From NCBI RefSeq assembly GCF_014639795.1, contig NZ_BMGC01000008.1:1066-65065 (forward strand): DNA of 64,000 bases, in the 5' to 3' direction. This document shows positions 8,004-16,437 of the stretch, in pieces. This stretch comes from Gordonia jinhuaensis. Its GTDB lineage: Bacteria > Actinomycetota > Actinomycetes > Mycobacteriales > Mycobacteriaceae. The notes under the pieces are model-generated. The model was not told the origin of the DNA, did not search any database, and saw nothing but the letters and a program-made list of their open reading frames with translations. How positions within the stretch are numbered: the first letter of the stretch is position 1; each line of letters starts with the position of its first letter. The translations under genes and the position numbers were made by a program.

Positions 8004-9509
8004 ATGCGAAATGGCCGGTTGTCGGTCAAAGACCTGGTGGGACCGGTACTGATCTTCTTCGGTGTCCTGCTCGTGGTCGCCTCGATCGCGCTGCCGCTCT
8101 ACTTCGTCGACAACCTCGAGAAGACCCCGATGGATCTCGACTCCACCACCGTCTCGAGGGCCCAGCGTGCACAGGATGCCGGCGGCAGCGACCAGTTGCC
8201 CGCGACCGTGTTCAACCAGTGCTCCCTGAAACAGAAGAAGTTCGCGGTCAATGAGGCTGCGCTCACCCAGCAGCAGCGCATCGTGGCCGTCGAGCCGGCG
8301 AGCTCACAGAAGGTGACGCTGCAGGTGGGTACGTCGGTCAACATCGACCGCATCAAGGACGGCGACGAGATCACGACGCCGACCGGCACCGGCGAGGACG
8401 GGTCGTGTCTGGCCGCAGTGCTCAGCGCCACCATCGACCGCGTGACCATCGACCGGTCGTCGAGTCAGGCCAGCTCGTCGGGTGGGGGCACCTCGGAGCT
8501 GCAGATCGACTCCTCGAGGAACACCGTCGCCATCAGGAACCGCACGGGGCTGCAGTACCGCTTCCCCTACGACGTCGACAAGAAGACCTACAGCTACTTC
8601 GACCAGACCACACGACAAGCGTTCCCCGCCAAGTACGTCGACGAGAAGAAGGTCGCCGGGCGAAACACCTACCACTTCACCCAGGACATCCCCGAAACCG
8701 ATCTGTCGAAGCTGACCGATGCCAACGGGCAGCCGCTGGCGGGCACCACGATCAACAAGCCCGCATCGTGGTACGGCACCTTCCCGGACATCGATCCGAC
8801 GATGACCCTGCCGGCGACGCTGTTCTACACGGCCAAACGCGACCTCTACGTCGATCCGACCACCGGCGTGATCATCGACGAGAAGCTCGACACCGACCAG
8901 TACTTCCGGTTCTCCGGGTTCAGTGACGACTCCCCGAAGGAGTTGCTGGACTTCCGGATCACCAACATCGACGCGAACTTCGAGTACACCGGCGACACCC
9001 AGAAGATCATGGCCGACGAGGCAGCCCGACTGGCCCGACCGGTGAAGCTGTGGGGTCTGTGGATGCCGATCGTGTTCGGTGTGCTCGGTGGCCTGTTCCT
9101 CATCGCCGCCGCATTCGTCATCTACCGCCAGAACAAGGCCGAACCCACCACCGGGACCGACCTCGAGCACTACAGTTCCGGCGAGAGCGATCACGACGCG
9201 GACGATGCCGACCACCACCCGGTGTATGAGGGCGAATACGCCGACCCCGCCTATCGCGACCAGGGATACGGCGAACACGGGTACGGCGAACACGGGTACG
9301 GCGAATTCACCTACTCCCCCGACCATGCCTCACATGTCCAGCCGCTGCCGTCGAATGAGGTGACCGCCCAGCTGCCGCGGGTGACCCTGCCCGAAGAGGG
9401 GTATGGGGAGCAGGGGTACCCCAAACACGGATACGGCGACACCCAGCAAGGTGACGAGTGGACCGGCGACGAGGGCAGCGGCAACCCGCACGGACGCCAC
9501 GAGAACTGA
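8004..9509 (+). CDS. pgfA: PgfA, DUF3068 envelope protein (Rv0227c-like)
   Basis: A 501-residue protein with an N-terminal membrane helix (about residues 12-35), a large extracytoplasmic DUF3068 domain, and a second helix (about 350-372) before a cytoplasmic tail. The tail is acidic and Tyr/Gly-rich with YGEHG repeats. The mycobacterial orthologue (PgfA) is an essential polar growth factor that works with MmpL3 in trehalose monomycolate transport; mmpL3 lies 20 kb downstream here. The ATG at 8004 has a near-ideal GAAGGAG ribosome site. The Tyr/Gly-rich repeat tail may be lineage-specific. Confidence 0.9.
   Translation: MRNGRLSVKDLVGPVLIFFGVLLVVASIALPLYFVDNLEKTPMDLDSTTVSRAQRAQDAGGSDQLPATVFNQCSLKQKKFAVNEAALTQQQRIVAVEPASSQKVTLQVGTSVNIDRIKDGDEITTPTGTGEDGSCLAAVLSATIDRVTIDRSSSQASSSGGGTSELQIDSSRNTVAIRNRTGLQYRFPYDVDKKTYSYFDQTTRQAFPAKYVDEKKVAGRNTYHFTQDIPETDLSKLTDANGQPLAGTTINKPASWYGTFPDIDPTMTLPATLFYTAKRDLYVDPTTGVIIDEKLDTDQYFRFSGFSDDSPKELLDFRITNIDANFEYTGDTQKIMADEAARLARPVKLWGLWMPIVFGVLGGLFLIAAAFVIYRQNKAEPTTGTDLEHYSSGESDHDADDADHHPVYEGEYADPAYRDQGYGEHGYGEHGYGEFTYSPDHASHVQPLPSNEVTAQLPRVTLPEEGYGEQGYPKHGYGDTQQGDEWTGDEGSGNPHGRHEN
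9267..9305 (+). repeat. 15-bp tandem repeat in pgfA
   Basis: Two exact units of TACGGCGAACACGGG and a partial third encode YGEHG YGEHG YGE in the cytoplasmic tail of PgfA. Related YGEQGYPKHGYG units follow at about 9400-9440. Confidence 0.9.
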
Positions 9510-9523
9510 GCGCAGGGGGCCAG

Positions 9524-9555
9524 GGGACCTTCGCTCTAGGGAACCTTCGCTCTAG
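9524..9555. repeat. 16-bp tandem duplication at the end of the oxidoreductase gene
   Basis: GGGACCTTCGCTCTAG is followed at once by GGAACCTTCGCTCTAG, one mismatch apart. The second copy contains the stop codon of the minus-strand oxidoreductase (CTA, 9552-9554), and the unit resembles the next coding bases (AGAACCTT). A recent local duplication of the gene end is likely. Confidence 0.8.
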
Positions 9556-10526
9556 AGAACCTTGGCGATCGCTTCTCCGGCGAGGCCGACCATGCCGGGG
9601 ACGTACCCGTTGCGCACCATGTTGATGATGATCCCGTCGACGCCGGTGTCCAGCACGCGGTCCCGGATCTGTTGCGCCACATCGTCGGGAGTACCGACGA
9701 ACATCCGGTCGCGCAGCACCGCTGCACGCGGGTCGTCGGAGGAAAGGTCCAACCCCAGCGACGCGGCGTAGTCGAGTTGCATCGACCGGGCGGCGTCGGC
9801 ATCGGGATCGGTCATCACGAACGCCAGGAAGCTGGTCTCCAGTGACTCCCGGTCGCGCCCGACCTCGTCGCAGCGGGCCTGCACAGCCTCCAGCTTGGTG
9901 GGCAATTCGCTTGCGCCACAGATGATGTTGAGGTGCGAAGCATAGCGGGCGGCCAACCCGAAGGTCTTCTTCTCGCCACCGCCGCCGAGCATGATCGGCA
10001 GATCATCGCGGATGCGGGGTTCGTTGAGCGTGCCGACGGCCGAATACCACTTGCCCTCATGCTCGGGATGGCTGCCGCGCAGCATCGGCTCGATGATGTC
10101 GAGCGCCTCGGTCAGTCGTTCGAAACGCTCGGTGAACGTGCCGAATTCGTAGCCCATCTGGCGGTGTTCGAGTTCATACCAGCCCGCCCCGATCCCGAGG
10201 ACCGCACGGCCGCCGCTGATCACGTCCAAGGTGGTCACCACCTTGGCGAGCATCGCCGGATTGCGATAGGTGTTGCCGGTCACCAGCGTCGAGAGCTTGA
10301 TCTTCGATGTCGCCGCGGCGAGTGCCCCCAGCGTCGTGTACGCCTCGAGCATCGGCTCGTCGGGCGAGCCGATGTTGGGCAGCTGATAGAAGTGGTCCAT
10401 CACGAAGACCGTGTCGAATCCGGACCGCTCGGCCTCCTGCGCCTGTGCGACGACGGTCGGGAAGATGTCGCCGACACCACCGGGATAGCTGAAGCTCGGG
10501 ATCTGGTAACCCAGACGGATGCTCAT
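9552..10526 (-). CDS. LLM-class F420-dependent oxidoreductase
   Basis: A 324-residue luciferase-like monooxygenase-fold protein, probably a cytosolic F420-dependent oxidoreductase. Family features are the N-terminal LGYQIPSFSYPGGV strand, LSTLVTGNTYRNPAMLAK, the motif LGIGAGWYELEH and LPIMLGGGGEKKTFGLAARY, which binds the cofactor phosphate. The ATG at 10526 overlaps the stop of the upstream flippase gene as ATGA, so the two genes are likely translated together. The substrate cannot be read from sequence. This pair interrupts the otherwise conserved Rv0226c-Rv0227c order. Confidence 0.88.
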   Translation of the reverse strand: MSIRLGYQIPSFSYPGGVGDIFPTVVAQAQEAERSGFDTVFVMDHFYQLPNIGSPDEPMLEAYTTLGALAAATSKIKLSTLVTGNTYRNPAMLAKVVTTLDVISGGRAVLGIGAGWYELEHRQMGYEFGTFTERFERLTEALDIIEPMLRGSHPEHEGKWYSAVGTLNEPRIRDDLPIMLGGGGEKKTFGLAARYASHLNIICGASELPTKLEAVQARCDEVGRDRESLETSFLAFVMTDPDADAARSMQLDYAASLGLDLSSDDPRAAVLRDRMFVGTPDDVAQQIRDRVLDTGVDGIIINMVRNGYVPGMVGLAGEAIAKVL

Positions 10527-11740
10527 ACCTCCACGGTAGCCGCAGATCGGGTCACAGCGACCGCCGCGACCACCGCCGTCGCCGCCGAGACACCGGCGGA
10601 GATCACCGCCAGCGACACCGCCGACTCCGCGGCCCACACGGCGAGCACGATCTCGACAGCCACCGCAGCCCAGACGATCAGCCCCACCCACGTCCGGTCG
10701 GTCGCGATCGCCGCGAGCGCGACCACCTGGACCAGCGCTTGCGCGGCACCGGCCAGCGCGAACAACCACAACCAGCCGGTGATCGGCCGGTACTGGTCGC
10801 CGAACAGCAGATCCACCAGTGGTGCTCCGACCACCGACGCGCCGACCACCACCAGCCCGATCACTCCGACCACTCCCAGCGCGACACGCAGTCCGTCACG
10901 GGACCGATCCGCCACTGCCAGCCGGGGGAAGAACACCACACCCACCGCCTGCGGCAACCAGAACGCGATCTTGGCCGCGATGGTGCCCAGCGCGTACAGC
11001 CCGGCCTCATGCTCGCCGAGAAGCGGGCGCGACACCAGCAGATCGACCGATGTGAGCGCCACGAGCACCAACTGCACCTGCGACGCCGCCAGCACTACAC
11101 GCGGCGACGTCGCCGTGAGCGATGTCGTCTCGCGACCGGATCGGCGCAGATGAGGATCGTCGCGCAGCAGTGCCGCACAGGTCAGCAGCGCTGCGACGAG
11201 GGTCCCGAGGGCGAATCCGACGAATGCGCCGGTGGCGCTGCGGGTCGCCGCAAGCCCCACGACAGCGGGGACCGTACGCGCCAGTGCGACACCGGCAATC
11301 ATCCACGCCAGCTGCGTGAACTGCTGCCTGCCCTGGTAGACACCCTGGACGACCGAGATCACCACCAGCAGCGGGGCGCAGGCGAAGGCGGCTGCGGTGG
11401 CCACCGGGTCGGTGGCGCAGACCGCCGCCACGATCGGCACCGCGCAGGCACTCACCGCGGCGACCCCGAGCGTTGTCCACATGGCGGCGCGCAGCACCGC
11501 TGCCAGGTCGCGACCGCGCACCACCTCTCGCGCGATCACCGACTGCACCGCCACCGCCGGGACACTCAACAACAGGATGACCTGCAACAACACCGCGAAC
11601 TCGCCGTATCCCGACGGTGCGAGCCAGCGACCGGCGGGCAGATGAACGAGGTAGGAGCAGACGTTGGCGACCACTGTCGCGACCGCAACCGACCCGACGG
11701 CGCGCGCCGTGGGCCTGCGCATCGATGTCGCAACCGCCAT
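10523..11740 (-). CDS. Polysaccharide/lipid flippase-like membrane protein
   Basis: A 405-residue protein with about twelve hydrophobic helices, resembling the Wzx/MATE-like (MOP superfamily) exporters of lipid-linked sugars. The N-terminus RAVGSVAVATVVANVCSYLVHLP and the helix-2 motif APSGYGEFAVLLQVILLLSVP are typical of this group. The ATG at 11740 was chosen because residues before it look non-coding. It is divergent from the Rv0226c-like gene (88 bp) and coupled to the downstream oxidoreductase. A role in moving an envelope glycan or glycolipid across the membrane is inferred from neighbours. Confidence 0.82.
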   Translation of the reverse strand: MAVATSMRRPTARAVGSVAVATVVANVCSYLVHLPAGRWLAPSGYGEFAVLLQVILLLSVPAVAVQSVIAREVVRGRDLAAVLRAAMWTTLGVAAVSACAVPIVAAVCATDPVATAAAFACAPLLVVISVVQGVYQGRQQFTQLAWMIAGVALARTVPAVVGLAATRSATGAFVGFALGTLVAALLTCAALLRDDPHLRRSGRETTSLTATSPRVVLAASQVQLVLVALTSVDLLVSRPLLGEHEAGLYALGTIAAKIAFWLPQAVGVVFFPRLAVADRSRDGLRVALGVVGVIGLVVVGASVVGAPLVDLLFGDQYRPITGWLWLFALAGAAQALVQVVALAAIATDRTWVGLIVWAAVAVEIVLAVWAAESAVSLAVISAGVSAATAVVAAVAVTRSAATVEV

Positions 11741-11827
11741 GGCACCAGTGTTCCATCCAGCCCGCACGGCACCATCGGGACCGCAGCGCCGGATACCCAC
11801 CGCAGGCCCGGGATACCCTCTGAGGCG

Positions 11828-13585
11828 ATGAGCACGCACCGGCGCATCACCGTCACGGTGACCATCACCGCGATCATCGCAGCGGTGGTGATCATGGGTC
11901 CGTTGCTGGGTTCGGGCTACTTCCTGTGGGGCGATGCGGTCTCCACGCCGCGCTCGTTCGTCACCGACACCGCGCTGGGAATCGGCGATCTCCCGCCACG
12001 TGCGGTGCCGCAGGACTGGTTCGTCGCGCTGGCCTCACACGTGATCGACGGCGGCGTGGTGGTGCGGCTTCTGCTGCTCGCGGCTCTGGTGCTGCTCGGG
12101 GTGGGCTGCGGGCGACTGGCTGCCATCGTGCTCCCGGTCGGCGGGGCCGCGGGCGCCGCCGTCGCCACGATCGTCGCGATGTGGAACCCCTACGTGGCCG
12201 AACGCCTGCTCCAGGGTCATTGGAGTCTGCTGCTCGGGGTCGCCGCGCTGCCGTGGATCGCCACGGCGATCATCGGTGTCTCGCGCACCCCCACCCACCT
12301 CAGCACCAGCTGGCCCGCTCTGGCGGCGTGGCTGTGCGTGGCGGGTCTGACACCCACCGGTTCAGTGATGGCCTTGATCATGGCGCTGGTGGTGGCCGGA
12401 GCCCTGATCGCCAACACCCGCACACTGTCGTCGAGCGCGCACTGGCGGCGCGTGGGCGGCATCCTCGTGCTGTGGGTGCTCAGCGCGGCACCCTGGTTGA
12501 TCAGCGGAGTCGTCGGCAACGCCCCGGTGACCTCCGACCCGGCCGGGGTCGCGGTCTTCTCCGCGCGTGCCGAACGGCTACTGGGCACCGTCGGATCGGT
12601 ATTCGGTCTCGGCGGCATCTGGAACGCCGACGCCGTGCCGGCCAGCCGACAGATCGGGTGGGCCCTGGTGGCCACCTGCTGTCTGCTCGCCGTCGTGATC
12701 GCCGGGGTCCCCGCGGTGTGGCGGCGACGCCACACCAGCTTCGCCATCGTCGCGGTGGGACTCGCGGTGATCGTGGCGGCAGTGGTCGTCATCGCCGCCA
12801 CCACCCCCGGTCAGGCGGCATTGCGTGTGGTGGTGACCGAGGTGCCCGGCGCCGGACTGCTGCGAGATGCGCAGAAGTGGCTGGGTCTGGCGCTGCCGGG
12901 TTACGCGATCTGCGGCAGCGGTGCGGTGGTGTGGCTGGGACGGGTGGTCCCGACATCGTTCGCGGCGGCCGTCGCCGCCATCCTGGTGATCGCACCGCTG
13001 CCCGATCTGGCGTGGGGGGTCGGGGGGACGTTGCGACCGGTGCACTATCCGCCCGACTTCGCTGCCGTGGCGTCAGTGATCCCGGCCGGGCAGGGCGATG
13101 TGGCGCTGCGTCCACCGGGTACCAACCGGAGCTATCCCTTCGCCCACGACCGGGTGTCGCTCGACCCGTTGCCGCGGATGCTGCGGGCGGTGGTGCTCGA
13201 GAGCGGCGAGTTGCAGATCGGCGACACGACCGTCGACAGCAGCGATTCGCGCGCCACCTACGTCGCCTTGAAGATCAAGCGCGGCACCACCTCTGCCGAA
13301 CTGGCACGCCTGGGTGTGGGCTGGGTGGTCACCGAGGACGGCCGACCGTCGGGCGTGCGCGGTGCGCAGCGGGTGTACTCCGGCGAGGGCCTGTCGGTGT
13401 ACCGGATTCCCGATCCGCAGATCGTCTCCGCGTCGACCAGCGCCCGAATCCTGGCCTGGTGCGCCCACATCCTGTGGCTTCTCGTCTTCCTCGCCGGCGT
13501 GATCGGCGCCGCGACAGGGGCGGTATCGCGCAGCCTCGCGCGTTCACGTGGCGGTCGAGACGATCAGGATGCCTCGGGCGCCTGA
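11828..13585 (+). CDS. Large multi-pass membrane protein (Rv0226c-like)
   Basis: A 585-residue protein with about twelve membrane segments from residue 8 onward, including a conserved-looking loop MWNPYVAERLLQGHW and LLRDAQKWLGLALPGYA, and a C-terminal extracytoplasmic region ending in a final helix. The layout resembles GT-C glycosyltransferases, and neighbours are envelope glycosylation genes, so a lipid-linked-sugar transferase or transporter is possible. Function is not established. The ATG at 11828 is the natural start; the reading frame stays open upstream but antisense to the flippase gene. The end overlaps the convergent glycosyltransferase by 22 bp. Confidence 0.85.
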   Translation: MSTHRRITVTVTITAIIAAVVIMGPLLGSGYFLWGDAVSTPRSFVTDTALGIGDLPPRAVPQDWFVALASHVIDGGVVVRLLLLAALVLLGVGCGRLAAIVLPVGGAAGAAVATIVAMWNPYVAERLLQGHWSLLLGVAALPWIATAIIGVSRTPTHLSTSWPALAAWLCVAGLTPTGSVMALIMALVVAGALIANTRTLSSSAHWRRVGGILVLWVLSAAPWLISGVVGNAPVTSDPAGVAVFSARAERLLGTVGSVFGLGGIWNADAVPASRQIGWALVATCCLLAVVIAGVPAVWRRRHTSFAIVAVGLAVIVAAVVVIAATTPGQAALRVVVTEVPGAGLLRDAQKWLGLALPGYAICGSGAVVWLGRVVPTSFAAAVAAILVIAPLPDLAWGVGGTLRPVHYPPDFAAVASVIPAGQGDVALRPPGTNRSYPFAHDRVSLDPLPRMLRAVVLESGELQIGDTTVDSSDSRATYVALKIKRGTTSAELARLGVGWVVTEDGRPSGVRGAQRVYSGEGLSVYRIPDPQIVSASTSARILAWCAHILWLLVFLAGVIGAATGAVSRSLARSRGGRDDQDASGA

Positions 13586-14718
13586 CCCAGGTTCCTGAAC
13601 ACCTCGATCCAGGCATCGGTCGACGCCTCCCACGAGAGTTCCTCGGCGGCAGTACGTGCCCGCTCTCCCATCGCCGCACGCAAGGACGTATTCTCGATGA
13701 GTTTCCTTGTCGCGGAGACCATCTCGTCGACACCGTCGACAAGCATGCCTGTGTTTCCATCGGCGATCGACGCACACAACCCCTTCGACGACCGGTAGCC
13801 GACGGTCGGCACCCCGTGCTGGGCCGACTCGATCACCGCAAGTCCGAACCCTTCCTTACGTGAGGGCATCAGATGGACATCGGCGCCGGCAAGCAGCTCA
13901 TGCTTACGCAGGTCGTCGACGTGACCGTGGAAGCGGACGATGTCGGAGACACCGAGTTCATCTGCACGACTGCGCAGTTCACTCCCCCACCAGCCGCCGC
14001 CGATCACATCGAGCGTCAGACCGCCGAATTCGCCACGCAGACGGGCGGTCACGGTGAGGGCATCCTCGATCTGCTTATGCGGCACCAATCTCGACAAGAC
14101 CACCAGGCGTGGAGACGATCCGTGCACACCGGCCACCTCGGGCACCGGGTCGGCACCCGAGCGCACGACCGTTATCCGCTCGCGGTCGACGCCGAGCGCC
14201 ACGAGCTCGTCGGCGGAGGGTTGCGACACCGTGACGTAGGGCCGTCGGCGATGCACCCACGGTGAGAGTCTCGACTCGATGAACCAGCCCAGCCGGCCGA
14301 GCAGCCGCCCGGCCACCGGCCACTGTTCGCGGTGGGTGTGGTGCACGAGAATCACCGTCGTGTGCGGGGCGATCGCCGTGGCGAAGAACGGCACACCGTT
14401 GTGGCTGTCGACGATCACATCGGGATGTGTACCGGCCAGGGGTCCCACTCCGAAGCGTGCGGCCGCGATCGCGATCAGAGCCGCCGGATAGACACCCAGG
14501 CGTCCGCCGCCGCGCGAGATACGCATGCCGTCGCGGAACTCCGTGCGCGGTGCACCCGGATGCGCGGCGGTGCGCAGCGTCACCCGCACGCCGCGTCGCG
14601 CCAGCTCGGCGCCCAGACGTTCGAGGTATCGCTCCGAGCCGCCGCCCTGCGGATGTCCGGTGTCGCGCCAGCACAGCAGCAACACCTCATGTGGCAGATC
14701 AGGCACCTGCGCATCCAC
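13564..14718 (-). CDS. GT4 glycosyltransferase (Rv0225-like)
   Basis: A 384-residue cytosolic glycosyltransferase of the GT-B fold. The N-terminal domain carries GGGSERYLERLGAELARRG (acceptor side). The C-terminal nucleotide-sugar domain has VVLSRLVPHKQIEDAL, then the retaining GT4 signature PSRKEGFGLAVIESAQHGVPTVGY with the EX7E-type glutamates. The GTG at 14718 has a GGGAGACGGGA ribosome site immediately upstream. It is divergent from the methyltransferase by 38 bp and convergent with the Rv0226c-like gene. The set likely builds or decorates an envelope glycolipid; the sugar is unknown. Confidence 0.9.
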   Translation of the reverse strand: MDAQVPDLPHEVLLLCWRDTGHPQGGGSERYLERLGAELARRGVRVTLRTAAHPGAPRTEFRDGMRISRGGGRLGVYPAALIAIAAARFGVGPLAGTHPDVIVDSHNGVPFFATAIAPHTTVILVHHTHREQWPVAGRLLGRLGWFIESRLSPWVHRRRPYVTVSQPSADELVALGVDRERITVVRSGADPVPEVAGVHGSSPRLVVLSRLVPHKQIEDALTVTARLRGEFGGLTLDVIGGGWWGSELRSRADELGVSDIVRFHGHVDDLRKHELLAGADVHLMPSRKEGFGLAVIESAQHGVPTVGYRSSKGLCASIADGNTGMLVDGVDEMVSATRKLIENTSLRAAMGERARTAAEELSWEASTDAWIEVFRNLGQAPEAS

Positions 14719-14756
14719 TCCCGTCTCCCGACCCGTCGGACCACCACATTACAGTC

Positions 14757-15629
14757 GTGCCGGTGACCGAAGCCGATCCGCTCGCGCGCCTGCGCCGCCG
14801 CGCAACGTGGCGGCGGGCCGCGCATCTGCTCGCGGAGTTCCGCTACGAACAGCCCGATCCGGCGCGCTTCTACACCGCACTGGCCCGCGACACCGCCGAC
14901 CTCCTCGCCGATCTGTACGGGGATGTCTGTGATCGGGACCTCAACGGTGGGGATCTCGAGGGGACGATCGTCCTCGACGTGGGCGGCGGCCCGGGCTACT
15001 TCGCCGACGAATTCGCACGCCGTGGGGCCCACTACTACTCGGTGGAACCCGACCCGTCGGAGATGCATGCCGCCGGGCTACCGCAGCGATCGTCGGTGCG
15101 CGGGTCGGGAACGGCACTGCCGTTCGCGACCGACAGCGTGGACATCTGCTTCTCGTCGAATGTCGCCGAACACATCGCGGCGCCGTGGCGGATGGGCGAG
15201 GAGATGCTGCGCGTCACCCGTCCCGGCGGACTGGTGGTCTACAGCTACACGCTCTGGTACGGCCCATTCGGCGGCCACGAGATGGGACTGACCCACTATC
15301 TCGGCGGTGCGCGTGCCGCCCGGTGGTACACCCGCCGGCACGGTCATCCGCCCAAGAATCTGTACGGGACCTCATTGTTCGCACTGACGGCCACCGACGG
15401 GTTGCGGTGGGCCCGGCGAGCAGAGGCCGCCGGCGCCGGACGTCTGGTCGCCGCGCTGCCCCGCTATCTGCCCGCCCGGCTGTGGCCGATCATGCGTATC
15501 CCGCTGCTGCGCGAGGTGCTGGGGAGCAATCTGATGCTGGTGTTCGTCGCGGCTGAGCCCCCGGTCAGGCACAGTTCAGCGGGCCGATGCCGCTGGTGGT
15601 GCGATGGACCACGTTCCCGTCGCGAGTGA
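14757..15629 (+). CDS. SAM-dependent methyltransferase (Rv0224c-like)
   Basis: A 290-residue class I methyltransferase. Motif I is VLDVGGGPGYFADEF, with an acidic residue after strand 2 (YSVEPD) and post-motif VDICFSSNVAEHI, then LRVTRPGGLVVYS. A C-terminal extension carries NLYGTSLF and a hydrophobic stretch. The GTG at 14757 lies just after a TTACAGT -10-like element, suggesting a leaderless message; the GTG at 14763 is the alternative. The 3' 65 bp overlap the convergent MmpS-like gene, making the tail longer than in the mycobacterial relative. The substrate is unknown, possibly an envelope lipid. Confidence 0.87.
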   Translation: MPVTEADPLARLRRRATWRRAAHLLAEFRYEQPDPARFYTALARDTADLLADLYGDVCDRDLNGGDLEGTIVLDVGGGPGYFADEFARRGAHYYSVEPDPSEMHAAGLPQRSSVRGSGTALPFATDSVDICFSSNVAEHIAAPWRMGEEMLRVTRPGGLVVYSYTLWYGPFGGHEMGLTHYLGGARAARWYTRRHGHPPKNLYGTSLFALTATDGLRWARRAEAAGAGRLVAALPRYLPARLWPIMRIPLLREVLGSNLMLVFVAAEPPVRHSSAGRCRWWCDGPRSRRE

Positions 15630-16392
15630 TGGTGCAGGTGACACTGCCGCGGACCACCACGCCGCGCAGAGTCGGATTGTCCACACCGGACTCGGTGGCC
15701 TGCCACGGCGCGCGGGTCACCTCGGGGATCACCTTGGTCCCCGAGGACGTGGGATACGTCAGACCCAGCACGCTGCCGTCGCCGGTGAGGGCGTAGACCA
15801 CCTCGCCGGCCACGGGAGCCGGAGCCGTCGTGGTGGGTGTGGGGGTCGCCGACGTCTCGGTGGTCGGCAGGGCACGGGTGGTGGTCACGGCGCTGGTGGT
15901 GGGCGTGACCGCGGGGGTCGTCGGCGACGACGACTTCTTGTCGCGCGTGACATAGAAGCCGAACAGCAGACCGATCACCGCCACGAGGACCACCAGCAGG
16001 ACCAACAGCGCGATCGTCCGACCGTGTCCGCTGCGGCCGTTGCCGTTGTCGTCGTTCCCGTTGCGGTAGTCGTCGTTCCGGTAGTCGCCGTAGTCGGCCG
16101 GGCCCCCGTTCCGGTAGTCGCCGTTGCGGTAGTCGCCGTTGCCATAGTCGGGTGGCTGGTCTGAGTAGTAGCCGCCCTGGTCGGGGCCATAGGGGCGGGT
16201 CTGCGGCGCACCCTCCTGCCCGTACCCCTGGCTGTATCTGCCCTCATAGTCCGGGGGCACCTCATACGGACGCGTCGCTTCCGGATCGTCTGACCAGCGA
16301 TCATCGGGCCGGCGATCGTCCGGCTGGCGGCTGTGGTCGTCGGGCCGACCGTTGTCGTCGCGGCGGCCGGATCTACGCGGTTCGTCGTGCAT
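15565..16392 (-). CDS. MmpS-like membrane protein with repeat-rich cytoplasmic arm
   Basis: A 275-residue protein in three parts: a disordered N-terminal arm (about 1-125) with Asp/Arg-rich and NGDYRNG repeats, one membrane helix (about 128-150, LLVLLVVLVAVIGLLFGFYV), a Thr/Pro linker, and an extracytoplasmic beta domain. That domain (VVYALTGDGSVLGLTYPT through SVTCTITRDGNVV) resembles MmpS accessory proteins, which assist MmpL lipid transporters. The repeat arm is cytoplasmic and probably unstructured. No MmpL gene is adjacent. Family assignment is by pattern and moderately sure. Confidence 0.75.
   Translation of the reverse strand: MHDEPRRSGRRDDNGRPDDHSRQPDDRRPDDRWSDDPEATRPYEVPPDYEGRYSQGYGQEGAPQTRPYGPDQGGYYSDQPPDYGNGDYRNGDYRNGGPADYGDYRNDDYRNGNDDNGNGRSGHGRTIALLVLLVVLVAVIGLLFGFYVTRDKKSSSPTTPAVTPTTSAVTTTRALPTTETSATPTPTTTAPAPVAGEVVYALTGDGSVLGLTYPTSSGTKVIPEVTRAPWQATESGVDNPTLRGVVVRGSVTCTITRDGNVVHRTTSGIGPLNCA
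16033..16150 (-). repeat. Imperfect short repeats encoding YRNG(N)D units
   Basis: Plus-strand CGGTAGTCGCCGTTG-like units recur several times, encoding tandem DYRNG units in the cytoplasmic arm of the MmpS-like protein. Copy number is probably variable between strains. Confidence 0.75.
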
Positions 16393-16437
16393 GGTGCCTG
16401 TGAACCTACACGCCGAACCTGGCGAACCGGGCGACGT

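Noticed and set aside
8304..9326. Long open frame antisense to pgfA
   Set aside because: Arises from third-position G/C bias in the real gene; composition is Gly/Val/Arg-rich with no domain or start signal.
10739..11827. N-terminal extension of the Rv0226c-like gene
   Set aside because: It would be antisense to the flippase and is His/Arg-rich; the start at 11828 gives a normal membrane protein.
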